Assembly (NCBI GenBank): GCA_017308575.1
Contig: JAFKEQ010000002.1
Location: 312,832-376,831, forward strand
Length of the DNA: 64,000 nt
Direction: 5' to 3'
Source of the DNA: Afipia sp.
GTDB lineage: Bacteria; Pseudomonadota; Alphaproteobacteria; Rhizobiales; Xanthobacteraceae
Position 1 is the first letter of the stretch. Every line of letters begins with the position of its first letter. Positions 9,159 to 17,801 of the stretch are shown here, in pieces. Made by a program: the position numbers and the translations under genes. Below the pieces are notes generated by a model. It did no database searches and was not told the origin of the DNA. It saw only the letters and a program-made list of their open reading frames with translations.

Positions 9159-10232
9159 ATGTTGCTTGTCACCGGTGGGGCCGGATTCATCGGCTCGAAT
9201 TTTGTCTTGGAGCGATTACGGACCACACGGGGGCCGGTGGTCAATCTTGACAAGCTGACCTATGCCGGAAATCTGCAGAATCTCGCAAGCGTGGCTGGCG
9301 ATCCGGCCCACGTCTTCGTCAAGGGCGATATTGCCGATGTCGATCTGGTGACGCGCCTTCTGAAGGCACATGCACCGCGCGCGGTGGTCAATTTCGCAGC
9401 GGAAAGCCATGTCGATCGCTCGATCCTCGACGCCGACGAATTCATCCAGACCAATGTCGTTGGCACTTTGCGGCTGCTGAATGCGGTGACGGCGTATTGG
9501 CGCGCTCTGCCGTCGGAGCAGCAACGAGACTTCCGTTTCCTGCATGTGTCCACCGACGAGGTCTACGGCTCGCTTTCCGTGGACGATCCGCCGTTCCGCG
9601 AGACCACGCCCTATGCGCCCAATTCGCCTTATGCCGCCAGCAAGGCCGCTTCCGACCACCTGGTGCGCTCATTTCATCGCACGCACGGCCTGCCGGTGCT
9701 GACCACCAATTGCTCCAACAACTACGGGCCCTACCAATTTCCGGAAAAGCTCATTCCGCTGGTCATTCATCACGCGCTGTCGGGGCGCGCCATTCCGGTT
9801 TACGGCAGCGGTGCGAACATCCGCGATTGGCTGCATGTCTCCGATCATTGCGACGCGATCAACGTCGTGCTTGAGAGCGGACGGCCGGGCGAGACCTACA
9901 ACATCGGCGGCGAGAGCGAGATGCGCAACATCGATCTGGTGAAGACGATCTGCGCCATTCTGGATGAGAAACGTCCGCGCGCGGGCGGCGGCTCCTATGC
10001 GGAGCAGATTACCTTCGTCACCGATCGTCCCGGTCATGATCAGCGTTACGCGATCGAGGCGGAGAAGATTCGCGACGAACTCAACTGGCGTCCGAAGAAA
10101 AGCCTGGAGGCAGGCCTGCGCGAAACCGCCGCGTGGTATCTCGATAATTCGCAATGGATCGACAGCGTCGTCAGCGGCGCTTATCGCGACTGGGTTGCGC
10201 TTCAATATGGTGACCGTCTTGCGTCCGCGTAA
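9159..10232 (+). CDS. rfbB: dTDP-glucose 4,6-dehydratase
   Basis: Second step of dTDP-L-rhamnose synthesis: converts dTDP-glucose to dTDP-4-keto-6-deoxyglucose using bound NAD. The 357-residue protein begins with the Rossmann motif [11 protein letters not shown]. It shows [20 protein letters not shown] with the catalytic Thr-Asp-Glu, and [10 protein letters not shown] with the Tyr-x3-Lys pair, all hallmarks of RfbB/RmlB. The ATG at 9159 gives the normal N-terminus; an in-frame TTG at 9147 would add four residues. It is the first gene of the rfbBACD operon. The 239-bp gap to the divergent fusion gene should hold both promoters, but no clear consensus was seen. Confidence 0.96.
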   Translation: MLLVTGGAGFIGSNFVLERLRTTRGPVVNLDKLTYAGNLQNLASVAGDPAHVFVKGDIADVDLVTRLLKAHAPRAVVNFAAESHVDRSILDADEFIQTNVVGTLRLLNAVTAYWRALPSEQQRDFRFLHVSTDEVYGSLSVDDPPFRETTPYAPNSPYAASKAASDHLVRSFHRTHGLPVLTTNCSNNYGPYQFPEKLIPLVIHHALSGRAIPVYGSGANIRDWLHVSDHCDAINVVLESGRPGETYNIGGESEMRNIDLVKTICAILDEKRPRAGGGSYAEQITFVTDRPGHDQRYAIEAEKIRDELNWRPKKSLEAGLRETAAWYLDNSQWIDSVVSGAYRDWVALQYGDRLASA

Positions 10233-11109
10233 AGGTATCATTCTCGCCGGAGGCTCCGGCACACGGCTTCATCCGGTGACGCTGGCGGTCTCCAAGCAAT
10301 TGCTGCCGGTCTATGACAAGCCGATGATCTATTATCCTCTTTGCACGCTGATGCTGGCGGGTATACGCGACATCCTGATCATCTCGACGCCGGAGGATAC
10401 GCCGCGGTTCCGCCATTTGCTGGGAGACGGCAGTCAGTGGGGTTTGAATCTGAGCTTCGCGGTGCAGCCCTCGCCGGACGGACTGGCGCAGGCTTTCATC
10501 ATCGGCGAGGAGTTCCTCGCCGGCCATCCATCCGCGATGGTGCTCGGCGACAATATTTTTTACGGACATAATTTCCAGAAGCTGCTCGCGAACGCCTCCG
10601 CGCGCGAGCACGGCGCAACGGTCTTCGCCTATCATGTCAGCGATCCTCAGCGGTATGGCGTCGTGGAATTTGACAAGGAGCGGCGAGCGGTTTCGCTGGA
10701 AGAAAAGCCGGAACATCCGCGGTCCAGCTACGCAGTGACGGGGCTTTATTTCTACGACGCCGGGGTGGTGGAGATCGCCAAAAGCCTGAAGCCGTCCGCG
10801 CGTGGGGAGTTGGAGATCACGGACCTCAATCGCATCTATCTCTCGCGTGATCTGCTCAATGTGGAAACGCTCGGGCGCGGCTTTGCCTGGCTGGATACCG
10901 GTACGCACGATTCCCTGCTCGATGCTGCGAGCTATGTTGCCACCATCGAGAATCGTCAGGGCTTCAAAATCTGTTGTCCGGAAGAGGTGGCATTTCGTCT
11001 CGGGTTGATCGACGCCGCGCGATTGAAAGAACTGGCCATGCCGATGCACAAGGCAGGGTACGGCCGCTATCTTCTGAGTCTGCTCGACGAAGAAGGTGCC
11101 GGCGAATGA
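10207..11109 (+). CDS. rfbA: Glucose-1-phosphate thymidylyltransferase
   Basis: First step of dTDP-L-rhamnose synthesis: dTTP plus glucose-1-phosphate gives dTDP-glucose and pyrophosphate. The 300-residue protein carries the nucleotidyltransferase signature [14 protein letters not shown], then [25 protein letters not shown] and VVEFDKE, as expected of RmlA. The frame is open far upstream, but the ATG at 10207 puts the signature at the usual distance from the N-terminus. It overlaps the end of rfbB by 26 bases, so the two are probably translationally coupled. Confidence 0.95.
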   Translation: MVTVLRPRKGIILAGGSGTRLHPVTLAVSKQLLPVYDKPMIYYPLCTLMLAGIRDILIISTPEDTPRFRHLLGDGSQWGLNLSFAVQPSPDGLAQAFIIGEEFLAGHPSAMVLGDNIFYGHNFQKLLANASAREHGATVFAYHVSDPQRYGVVEFDKERRAVSLEEKPEHPRSSYAVTGLYFYDAGVVEIAKSLKPSARGELEITDLNRIYLSRDLLNVETLGRGFAWLDTGTHDSLLDAASYVATIENRQGFKICCPEEVAFRLGLIDAARLKELAMPMHKAGYGRYLLSLLDEEGAGE

Positions 11110-11648
11110 ACGTGATCGAGGCGGCGATACCCGGACTGTTGATCCTGGAGCCGAAAACTTTTCGCGACGCGCGCGGTCTGTTTCTGGAATCGTGGAACGC
11201 CGCGGCTTATGCCGATGTACTGGGCGGCGCTGCGTTTGTACAAGACAATCATTCGCGCTCGCACAAGGGTGTGTTGCGGGGGCTGCACTATCAGATCCAG
11301 CAGCCGCAGGGAAAGCTGGTGCGCGTCGTGCGTGGAGCGGCCTTCGACGTCGCCGTTGACATCCGGCGCTCGTCTCCGACTTTCGGGCGCTGGTTCGGCG
11401 TCGAATTGAGCGAGGATAATTTCCGCCAGTTCTGGATTCCTGCAGGCTTCGCGCATGGATTCGTCGCGCTGTCCGACAATGTCGACTTTCTCTACAAGAC
11501 CACCGATTATTACGCGCCGGCACACGAGCGCTGCATTCGCTGGGATGATCCCGACATTGCAATCGGCTGGCCGGCGGGGGTCGATTTCATTCTGTCCGAC
11601 AAGGATCGGGCTGGAGCGTTGCTGCGCGACGCGGAGGTTTTCGATTGA
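11106..11648 (+). CDS. rfbC: dTDP-4-dehydrorhamnose 3,5-epimerase
   Basis: Third step of dTDP-L-rhamnose synthesis, a double epimerisation at C3 and C5 by a cupin-fold enzyme. The 180-residue protein has the family landmarks [31 protein letters not shown] with the catalytic His region, [15 protein letters not shown] and [13 protein letters not shown]. The start ATG overlaps the rfbA stop as ATGA, and its own stop overlaps the rfbD start, so it sits in a tightly packed operon. Length is normal for the family. Confidence 0.95.
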   Translation: MNVIEAAIPGLLILEPKTFRDARGLFLESWNAAAYADVLGGAAFVQDNHSRSHKGVLRGLHYQIQQPQGKLVRVVRGAAFDVAVDIRRSSPTFGRWFGVELSEDNFRQFWIPAGFAHGFVALSDNVDFLYKTTDYYAPAHERCIRWDDPDIAIGWPAGVDFILSDKDRAGALLRDAEVFD

Positions 11649-12559
11649 AGACTCTTCTGCTCGGCGCTGACGGTCAGGTCGGCCTGCAATTGCGTGGCCG
11701 CCTGGCTCGCCTGGGTGATGTTGTGGCCCTGAATCGAACGGGCTGCGATCTCGCCGTTGCCGACGATATCCGGCGAGCCGTCGCTGCGTCATCTCCTGAC
11801 ATCATCGTCAATGCCGCCGCCTATACGGCTGTCGATCGCGCGGAAGACGAAGAAGCCCTCGCGCTGGCCATCAACGGGACGGCGCTGACCGTGATCGGTG
11901 AAGAGGCGCGGCGCAGGAACGCAGCGGTCATCCATTATTCCACCGATTACGTGTTCGATGGTTCGAAGGACGCGCCCTATGCGGAGGCCGATCCTGTCGG
12001 TCCACTGAATGCTTATGGCCGCAGCAAGCTTGCCGGCGAGGTCGCGCTGCGTGAAGCGGGATGTGATCATCTGGTGCTGCGCACGAGCTGGGTGTTCTCC
12101 TCGCACGGACAGAATTTCGTCAGGACCATGCTGCGTCTGACGGTGCAGCGTGACGAATTGAAGATCGTGTCCGATCAGACCGGCGCGCCGACCTGGGCGA
12201 ACGATATTGCTGCCGCGACGGAAAGCCTGATCCCGCAGATGATGGAAGAGCGCCGGGTGGGACGCTTCGCATCGGAGATTCTCCACCTGAGCGGCGCGGG
12301 TGAGACGACGTGGCATGGTTTCGCAACCGAAATCGTGGCGGAAGGCGAGACATTGCTGCCGGAGCGGATGGGACGTGCGGCGCGGCTTGTCGCGATTCCG
12401 AGCAGCGAATATCCGGTAAAGGCGCGGCGGCCGCTCAACTCCCGCCTGTCCAACCGCCGGATCGAAGAGCGCTACGGCATCCGGCTTCGGCCCTGGAACG
12501 AGGCGCTGGCATTGTGCCTGAAAGAAATGCCGCCCGAGGATTTGCGGGCGGCGCTCTAA
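11645..12559 (+). CDS. rfbD: dTDP-4-dehydrorhamnose reductase
   Basis: Last step of dTDP-L-rhamnose synthesis, reducing the 4-keto group with NAD(P)H. The 304-residue short-chain dehydrogenase has a modified Rossmann motif LLGADGQVGLQL at the N-terminus. It also has VNAAAYTAVDRAEDE, YSTDYVFDG, and PLNAYGRSKLAGE with the Tyr-x3-Lys pair. Start is TTG at 11645, overlapping the rfbC stop by 4 bases. The order B-A-C-D matches the common rml operon and supplies activated rhamnose to the glycosyltransferases on both sides. Confidence 0.95.
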   Translation: MKTLLLGADGQVGLQLRGRLARLGDVVALNRTGCDLAVADDIRRAVAASSPDIIVNAAAYTAVDRAEDEEALALAINGTALTVIGEEARRRNAAVIHYSTDYVFDGSKDAPYAEADPVGPLNAYGRSKLAGEVALREAGCDHLVLRTSWVFSSHGQNFVRTMLRLTVQRDELKIVSDQTGAPTWANDIAAATESLIPQMMEERRVGRFASEILHLSGAGETTWHGFATEIVAEGETLLPERMGRAARLVAIPSSEYPVKARRPLNSRLSNRRIEERYGIRLRPWNEALALCLKEMPPEDLRAAL

Positions 12560-12604
12560 GCAGTGCGAGCTGAACCATCACCACGGGCGAACGGAGAGGG
12601 CGCG

Positions 12605-13516
12605 GTGGCATCATCCCAGGAGGTCGTGGCCGCAGTCGTCGTCTACCAGCCGGATGTGCGCCTGCTGGAGCGTGCGCTCGCGGCGATCGCTCCGCAGGCG
12701 GACCGCATTCTTGTAATCGTCAATGACGATGGTGCGTGGTCATGCGCCATGCCGGCAAACGTGACGGTGGAGCGGCCGGGCGCCAATATCGGTCTGGGCG
12801 CGGCTTACAATCTCGCCGCGCGCCGGGCACGTGAATGGGGTGCCACGCGCCTTCTGCTTCTCGATCAGGATAGTATTGCCGCGCCGGACATGGTGGAAAA
12901 GCTCGCGTGGGCGCTCTCGGCTGACGCACGGGCGGCGGCGGTCGGTCCGCTCTGGTATGACAGCCGCACCGGCCGGGATGGTGCCTTCGTTCGCCTCTCC
13001 GGCTGCCGGACGCGTCACGTGCAATTGCGAGGGCCGTTGGAGACACATGCGCCGGTCGCCGTGGACTTTTTGATCTCCTCGGGATCGTTGATCTCGCTCG
13101 ATGCGCTTGAGGACATCGAGGCCTTCGACGAATATTTCTTTATCGATCATGTCGATACGGATTGGTCGCTCCGCGCGAGCGCCGCACATTATCGGCTTTA
13201 CGGCGTGCCGTCCGCACGTCTCGCACACCATCTGGGCGATTGTGTTCCGGCGACGTTCCTCGGCAGGCGCGCTTTCCTGCATGCTCCGATGCGGCAATAC
13301 TATCTGCTGCGCAATTCCATTCTGTTGTGGCGGAGGCCTTACGCTCCCTGGGGCTGGGTGTTGTATGATTTCGGGCGCACGGGTTTGCTGATGATTTATT
13401 ATCTGCTGTTTCAGTCGCCGCGGTTTGCACGCCTGATGTGGATGATGCGCGGAGTGCGGGATGGTCTGCGCGGCAATGGTGCGGCATCCGGACCGCACAT
13501 CGCGCGAACGCAATGA
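12605..13516 (+). CDS. Glycosyltransferase family 2, rhamnosyltransferase-like
   Basis: A roughly 303-residue GT2 (GT-A fold) enzyme. The N-terminus VAAVVVYQPDVRLLERALAAI and the nucleotide-sugar site LLLLDQDS resemble rhamnosyltransferases of O-antigen clusters. Later comes AFDEYFFIDHVDTDWSLRA, the acceptor-side block typical of that group, and a C-terminal hydrophobic stretch that may touch the membrane. The GTG at 12605 is preceded by a GGAGAGG ribosome site at good spacing and is preferred over a GTG at 12563 that would add 14 unconserved residues. Placement directly after rfbD suggests it uses dTDP-rhamnose (inference). Confidence 0.85.
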   Translation: MASSQEVVAAVVVYQPDVRLLERALAAIAPQADRILVIVNDDGAWSCAMPANVTVERPGANIGLGAAYNLAARRAREWGATRLLLLDQDSIAAPDMVEKLAWALSADARAAAVGPLWYDSRTGRDGAFVRLSGCRTRHVQLRGPLETHAPVAVDFLISSGSLISLDALEDIEAFDEYFFIDHVDTDWSLRASAAHYRLYGVPSARLAHHLGDCVPATFLGRRAFLHAPMRQYYLLRNSILLWRRPYAPWGWVLYDFGRTGLLMIYYLLFQSPRFARLMWMMRGVRDGLRGNGAASGPHIARTQ

Positions 13517-14394
13517 CGGCGGGAACAGGCTCGATGGCTGACGCCAGCGTTGTGATCGTGAACTTCAATGCCGGCAGTTTCCTGCGTGAATCCGTCGCGA
13601 GCGCGCTGCAGTGTCCGGACGTATCCAGTGTCGTCATCGTCGATAATGCGTCGGAAGACAGCAGTCTCGATTTCGTTCCTCACGACGACAGGATTCAGAT
13701 CGTTCGCAATGAGCGCAATCTGGGATTTGCCGCGGCCAGCAATATCGGGATTGCACGCTCAAGCTCGGATTGCGTTTTGCTGCTCAATCCCGACTGCCGC
13801 ATCGCGTCCGGAACGCTTGTGCGGCTGATGGAAACGCTGTTTTCCTCCGACAGGATCGGGATGGTCGGGCCTTGCCTGATGAACGAGGACGGCACGGAGC
13901 AGGCGGGAGGACGGCGTAACATCCCGACGCCGAAACTTGCATTCGCGCGCGCGACCGGGCTGAGCCTGCTGTTTCCGCATCGCTTCAAGGATTTCGGGCT
14001 GCATCGCCAGCCGTTGCCTGATGCTCCGGTGGAGGTCGAGGCGATCTCGGGCGCCTGCATGCTGGTGCGTCGCGCCGCAATTGCCGATGTCGGTCCGATG
14101 GATGAGGGATATTTCCTGCATTGTGAGGATCTCGACTGGTGCATGCGTTTTCTTCAGCGCGACTGGAAAATCCTTTTCGTGCCGGACGTCATCGCGATTC
14201 ACCACAAGGGTGCCAGCAGCGGTGATCGCGTGTTGCGGGTTGAATTGCACAAGCATCGCGGCATGGTGCGCTTCTACAAGAAGTTTTTCCTGGCATCGTA
14301 TCCGCGCTGGGTCTCGCTGCCCCTTCTCGCAGGCGTCTGGTTGCGCTTCCTGCTGATTGCGGCGCGGGTTCAGGTCGCTCGCCTGTTCCGGTGA
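13513..14394 (+). CDS. Glycosyltransferase family 2 (WbbL-like)
   Basis: A 293-residue GT2 enzyme. ASVVIVNFNAGSFL is the typical first strand, NLGFAAASNIGI the donor loop, and LLLNPDCRI the DxD-like metal site. VEAISGACMLVRRAAI and MDEGYFLHCEDLDWCMR form the acceptor/catalytic block seen in WbbL-type rhamnosyltransferases. It overlaps the previous GT2 gene by 4 bases at ATGA. An ATG at 13534 is an alternative start closer to the conserved strand. Like its neighbour it probably builds a rhamnose-containing glycan, but the linkage cannot be inferred. Confidence 0.87.
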   Translation: MTAGTGSMADASVVIVNFNAGSFLRESVASALQCPDVSSVVIVDNASEDSSLDFVPHDDRIQIVRNERNLGFAAASNIGIARSSSDCVLLLNPDCRIASGTLVRLMETLFSSDRIGMVGPCLMNEDGTEQAGGRRNIPTPKLAFARATGLSLLFPHRFKDFGLHRQPLPDAPVEVEAISGACMLVRRAAIADVGPMDEGYFLHCEDLDWCMRFLQRDWKILFVPDVIAIHHKGASSGDRVLRVELHKHRGMVRFYKKFFLASYPRWVSLPLLAGVWLRFLLIAARVQVARLFR

Positions 14395-15440
14395 CCTCTC
14401 GATGTTTTCGCACGAGAGCTTCACTGACTGGACGGCGTTACGACACGATTGAGCGGCCGAGCCCCATTGCGATCGGTATGTCTCTCGGCGAATATCGGGC
14501 CTCACATCTGGGTCGGGCTTTTGTGCGCGCCATGGTCGTTTCTCCGGACGTCACCTCCTGTTTTTCTCAAGACGAACTCGACGTGGTTCGGCGCGCCTTC
14601 GGCCGCCAGATGGCGGCGGTTTTCGGCATCGACGATGCTGCGATTGCGGCCGCCTTCGCGGCGGTGCCGCGCGAGGCCTTTCTCGGTCCGCCGCCTTGGA
14701 CAGCGGGGTCGGCGGCCGGCAGCCATGTGATGCCGGGCACCGATCCCGTCGTGCTCTATCAGGACATCGTCGTCGCACTCGATCCGGGACGCGGCGTCAA
14801 CAACGGAAGCCCGTCGCTGCATGCCAAGCTGCTCGATGCCCTCGGCCCGAAGCCGGGCGAGCACATTGTGCATATCGGGGCAGGTGGGGGCTACTACAGC
14901 GCGATCCTTGCCGAACTGGTGGGTCCGTTGGGCCGCGTGACCGCCATCGAGTTTGACGCGGGACTTGCGGCAAGGGCCAAAGACAACCTTGCCGGTTATC
15001 GCAATGTTGCGGTCGTTTGTGCCGACGGCACGCAGCAGCCTGAAAGTCCCGTTGATGGCATCTATGTGAATTTTGCCGTGGCGAGACCCGCTGATCGCTG
15101 GATCGAAAGCCTCCGCCCGGGCGGACGGCTGGTGTTTCCGCTTGGCGTCCCCGGGCCGCAGCAGCCCGGCCTCGCCGGCCGTCACGCCGAGCGTGGTGTG
15201 GCATTACGGATCGAAAGGCGGGGAGATGGTCATGCGGCTGAGGCCATTACCCCGGCCTACTTCGTCTGGGCCGAGGGCGGTCTTGAGGTTGCGCCCGATG
15301 AGCTATCGCGACTGCGAACGGCTTTTGAGGACGGAGGTCTGGAGCATGTGCGGAGCCTCATCTGGAAACGTCCCGCGTCATCGGATCGCTACTGGTTCGC
15401 GGGGACCTCATGGGCTCTCAGCCGTGACATCATATTGTGA
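14391..15440 (+). CDS. PIMT-like methyltransferase (protein-L-isoaspartate O-methyltransferase family)
   Basis: The C-terminal 280 residues match the PIMT family: GIDDAAIAAAFAAVPREAFL near the front, IVHIGAGGGYYSAIL as SAM motif I, VTAIEFD as motif II, and ESLRPGGRLVFPLG as the late strand. The usual PIMT substrate loop (ISQP-type) is replaced by GVNNGSPSLHA, which marks a divergent subgroup. Classical PIMT methylates isoaspartate residues. Some lasso-peptide and graspetide clusters use such enzymes to make aspartimides. It overlaps the GT2 gene at GTGA (14391); ATGs at 14478 and 14532 are alternative starts. It ends 141 bases before a RiPP precursor containing Asp-Gly. It could belong to either neighbouring system. 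Confidence 0.75.
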   Translation: MTSRCFRTRASLTGRRYDTIERPSPIAIGMSLGEYRASHLGRAFVRAMVVSPDVTSCFSQDELDVVRRAFGRQMAAVFGIDDAAIAAAFAAVPREAFLGPPPWTAGSAAGSHVMPGTDPVVLYQDIVVALDPGRGVNNGSPSLHAKLLDALGPKPGEHIVHIGAGGGYYSAILAELVGPLGRVTAIEFDAGLAARAKDNLAGYRNVAVVCADGTQQPESPVDGIYVNFAVARPADRWIESLRPGGRLVFPLGVPGPQQPGLAGRHAERGVALRIERRGDGHAAEAITPAYFVWAEGGLEVAPDELSRLRTAFEDGGLEHVRSLIWKRPASSDRYWFAGTSWALSRDIIL

Positions 15441-15492
15441 GTAGCAGTCTGACCGGATGGTATTTTTTCTGATTTGTGTGAAAATGACCGAG

Positions 15493-15515
15493 CCCCTCAA
15501 ACGGGGGGTTGTTTT
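15493..15515 (+). terminator. Possible intrinsic terminator before the RiPP precursor
   Basis: CCCC at 15493-15496 can pair with GGGG at 15503-15506 across a TCAAAC loop, followed by a T-rich stretch (GGTTGTTTTG). It lies between the PIMT-like gene and the precursor gene. If real, it would separate the polysaccharide/PIMT transcript from the precursor transcript. The stem is short, so confidence is moderate. Confidence 0.4.
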
Positions 15516-15542
15516 GATTGAGCGTTAAGCCAGTTTCGGTTT

Positions 15543-15560
15543 GCGTGCCGTGCGGCACGC
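15543..15560 (+). promoter_or_regulatory. Perfect 8-bp inverted repeat just upstream of the RiPP precursor
   Basis: GCGTGCCG (15543-15550) and CGGCACGC (15553-15560) form a perfect inverted repeat with a 2-base centre, ending 10 bases before the GGGAG ribosome site at 15571. It could be an operator or an mRNA hairpin in the 5' untranslated region. A related hairpin follows the precursor gene. Function is unknown. Confidence 0.45.
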
Positions 15561-15581
15561 GACCTCTAGAGGGAGAATACT

Positions 15582-15695
15582 GTGAAGACATACGAGAAGC
15601 CCGTTCTTATCCAGCTCGGCACCATGGATCTCATCAAGTCGAACGCCACCGGTCCGAGCACGGACGGCAAGAAGTACTCCGGCTTTTTCAAGTAA
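15582..15695 (+). CDS. Lasso-type RiPP precursor peptide (A), 37 residues
   Basis: A small gene starting at GTG with a strong GGGAG ribosome site 6 bases upstream and ending at TAA. The 37-residue product begins MKTYEKPVLIQLG, an exact YxxPxLxxxG leader motif (Tyr4, Pro7, Leu9, Gly13) that PqqD-like RRE proteins bind in lasso precursors. Five residues after Gly13, where known leaders usually have Thr at -2, there is Lys19. The rest reads SNATGPSTDGKKYSGFFK. Asp28 is the only acidic residue after Asp16, so it must be the ring acceptor if a macrolactam forms. Rings of 7, 8 or 9 would start at Ala22, Asn21 or Ser20. Tyr32, Phe35 and Phe36 could plug a ring. The B1, B2, C and ABC genes follow downstream. 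The core boundary is uncertain. Confidence 0.78.
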   Translation: MKTYEKPVLIQLGTMDLIKSNATGPSTDGKKYSGFFK

Positions 15696-15705
15696 GTAAT
15701 GTTTT

Positions 15706-15733
15706 GCGGCATGCCGTCGCGACGGCGTGCCGC
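15706..15733 (+). terminator. Strong hairpin after the precursor (attenuator/processing candidate)
   Basis: GCGGCATGCCGTC (15706-15718) pairs with GACGGCGTGCCGC (15721-15733) across a GC centre; the single mismatch is a G-U wobble in RNA. It begins 11 bases after the precursor stop and is not followed by a good T-run. In lasso operons a hairpin at this place is known to keep precursor mRNA above the level of the enzyme genes. That role is inferred here. Confidence 0.6.
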
Positions 15734-15939
15734 ATGTCTTTCGCGGGGGCGGGGGAGATTTTGTCCGGGGCTCCGTCGCGCTTTTTTAATTCGATTCCCA
15801 TGAACTCCGCTTTTGACAGGGGTGGTGCGGCGCGATCGATGGCGCCGTCCGCCATGCCCGCGCTGGTTGCGGACTTGCGCACATCTCATCCCGGGCGTGC
15901 CTCTGAGCACCATTGCATGGTCTTCCGGAGACGCCGCTG

Positions 15940-17799
15940 ATGCTAAGACTGCCGCGCGCGGCGATCCTTGCGCCGCCTCCGCCGTCCGCGCCGCCGGCCT
16001 CCTTGCTCGGTTTCTGCCGCTATTTTCTGGCCGAACATCGGACGATTTTCCTTTGGCTTTTTCTATGCGGTTTTGGCGTTGCATTCGCCGATGCGCTGGT
16101 CGCTGTCTTCATCGGCAAGATGGCTGCCTTTGTCGGTCAGGCCGATCGCTGGGCGGCATGGAACGAGCGATGGCCCGTGCTTCTCGCACTGCTGGTGGCG
16201 ATCGGGTTCGTCAGGCCGCTGCTGATCTGGCTCGATTTTCATCTTCGGAACGGATTCCTGATTCCCGGCGTCACCTCGCGGATGCGCTGGATCAGCCATT
16301 GGCGTGTCATACGTCAGAGTTGGAGCTTCTTTCAGGGCGACTCTCCGGGGCGGCTGGCGCATTGGGTGATGCAGACGCCGGGCGCGCTGCGCGAGGTGGC
16401 GGAAGCCGCGATTCGCGCTGTCTGGTATCTCGCCATGTACGGACTGACGAGCGCCGCGCTGCTCGGCCATGCCGACTGGCGGCTGATGCTGCCGATTCTG
16501 GCATGGTTCATCGGCTTTGCACTGCTGCTGCGGCGGTTCGTACCGCAACTGCGGCGCAAGGCCGATGCGAACGCCGATAAATATTCCCGGCTTCTGGCGG
16601 AACTGGTCGACGGCTACGGAAATATTCTGGCGGTGAAGATGTTCACGGCGGCGGCGACCATCGACGCGCCGGTCGGCAAGGCTCTGCTGGCGCATGATGA
16701 CGCGCAGGCCGATCACATGGCCAGCGTCACCGGCTTCATGACGCGGCTCACGCTTCTCAATACCGCGCTTCTGCTGGCGACGGCCGTGATCGGCGGTTTT
16801 CTCTGGCTTCACGAAATGATTCCGGCCGAGGCGGTGGCGATGGCGTTGCCGCTGGTCTGGCAGGTGGCGAACACTGGCGGCTGGGTCGCGTGGGAGGTGT
16901 CGGGCATCTACCAGAATCTCGGCGAGATCCGGCAGGGCATGGGCGTGATTGCGGCCCCGAACACAATGCCGGAAGACAAGACAGCCGCACGCCTGAACGC
17001 GCGGCGCGGCGCGATCACGTTCGACCGGATCACCTTCGGCTATGGCGATCGCCTGCCGGTGTTCCGGAATTTCAGTCTGGACATCGCGCCCGGCGAGAAG
17101 CTTGGGCTGGTCGGCCGGTCCGGTGCGGGAAAATCCACGCTGGTCGCGTTGCTGTTGCGACTAGCGGATGTGCAAAGCGGGGCGGTCCGCATCGACGGAC
17201 AGGATATCCGCTCCGTCTCGACGGAAAGCCTGCGCGAACAGATCAGCGTCGTCACGCAGGACGTTTCGCTGTTTCACCGTTCGATCCGCGACAACATTCT
17301 GTGCGGCAAACCGGATGCGTCCGAAACTGAGTTGCAGGATGCGATCCATCGTGCGCGGGCATTCGACTTCGTTGCGGATGTCGAGGACGAGGATGGCCGG
17401 CGAGGACTCGATGCCACCGTCGGCGAGCGCGGAGGCAAACTGTCGGGCGGCCAGCGCCAGCGCATCATGCTGGCGCGCGCGCTCCTCAAGGATGCACCGA
17501 TCGTCATCCTCGACGAGGCGACATCCGCGCTCGACAGCGAGGCTGAACAGGCGATCGGACAAGAGCTGCAAGCGTTGCTGATCGGAAAGACCGTCATCAG
17601 CATCGCTCACCGGCTGTCGTCGCTGGTGAATATGGACCGTATTCTGGTGATCGATGACGGTGGCGTGGCCGAAGCGGGCACGCATGGCGAGCTTCTGAGA
17701 AAAGACGGGCTCTATGCCCGTCTCTGGCGCCAGCAGACCGCCGTGCGCGAGGCCGATGCCGAACAGGTTTTCAATCAATCGATTTCAATGAAGGGATAA
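15940..17799 (+). CDS. ABC transporter, fused permease/ATPase (lasso D-type exporter)
   Basis: A 619-residue half-transporter with an N-terminal membrane domain (about six hydrophobic segments, residues about 30-340) and a C-terminal ATPase. Walker A is GRSGAGKST near residue 392, the signature is LSGGQRQR, Walker B is PIVILDEATSALD, and the switch histidine is in SIAHRLSS. It would act as a homodimer and export the mature peptide and give self-immunity, as McjD does. No N-terminal peptidase domain is present, which fits a separate protease (B2). The ATG at 15940 has GGAG 9 bases upstream and is preferred to TTG at 15913. B1 starts 2 bases after its stop. Confidence 0.88.
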   Translation: MLRLPRAAILAPPPPSAPPASLLGFCRYFLAEHRTIFLWLFLCGFGVAFADALVAVFIGKMAAFVGQADRWAAWNERWPVLLALLVAIGFVRPLLIWLDFHLRNGFLIPGVTSRMRWISHWRVIRQSWSFFQGDSPGRLAHWVMQTPGALREVAEAAIRAVWYLAMYGLTSAALLGHADWRLMLPILAWFIGFALLLRRFVPQLRRKADANADKYSRLLAELVDGYGNILAVKMFTAAATIDAPVGKALLAHDDAQADHMASVTGFMTRLTLLNTALLLATAVIGGFLWLHEMIPAEAVAMALPLVWQVANTGGWVAWEVSGIYQNLGEIRQGMGVIAAPNTMPEDKTAARLNARRGAITFDRITFGYGDRLPVFRNFSLDIAPGEKLGLVGRSGAGKSTLVALLLRLADVQSGAVRIDGQDIRSVSTESLREQISVVTQDVSLFHRSIRDNILCGKPDASETELQDAIHRARAFDFVADVEDEDGRRGLDATVGERGGKLSGGQRQRIMLARALLKDAPIVILDEATSALDSEAEQAIGQELQALLIGKTVISIAHRLSSLVNMDRILVIDDGGVAEAGTHGELLRKDGLYARLWRQQTAVREADAEQVFNQSISMKG

Positions 17800-17801
17800 T
17801 T

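Noticed and set aside
15582..15695. A graspetide or sactipeptide reading of the small precursor
   Set aside because: No ATP-grasp or radical SAM gene is nearby and there are no cysteines or repeated acidic core motifs.
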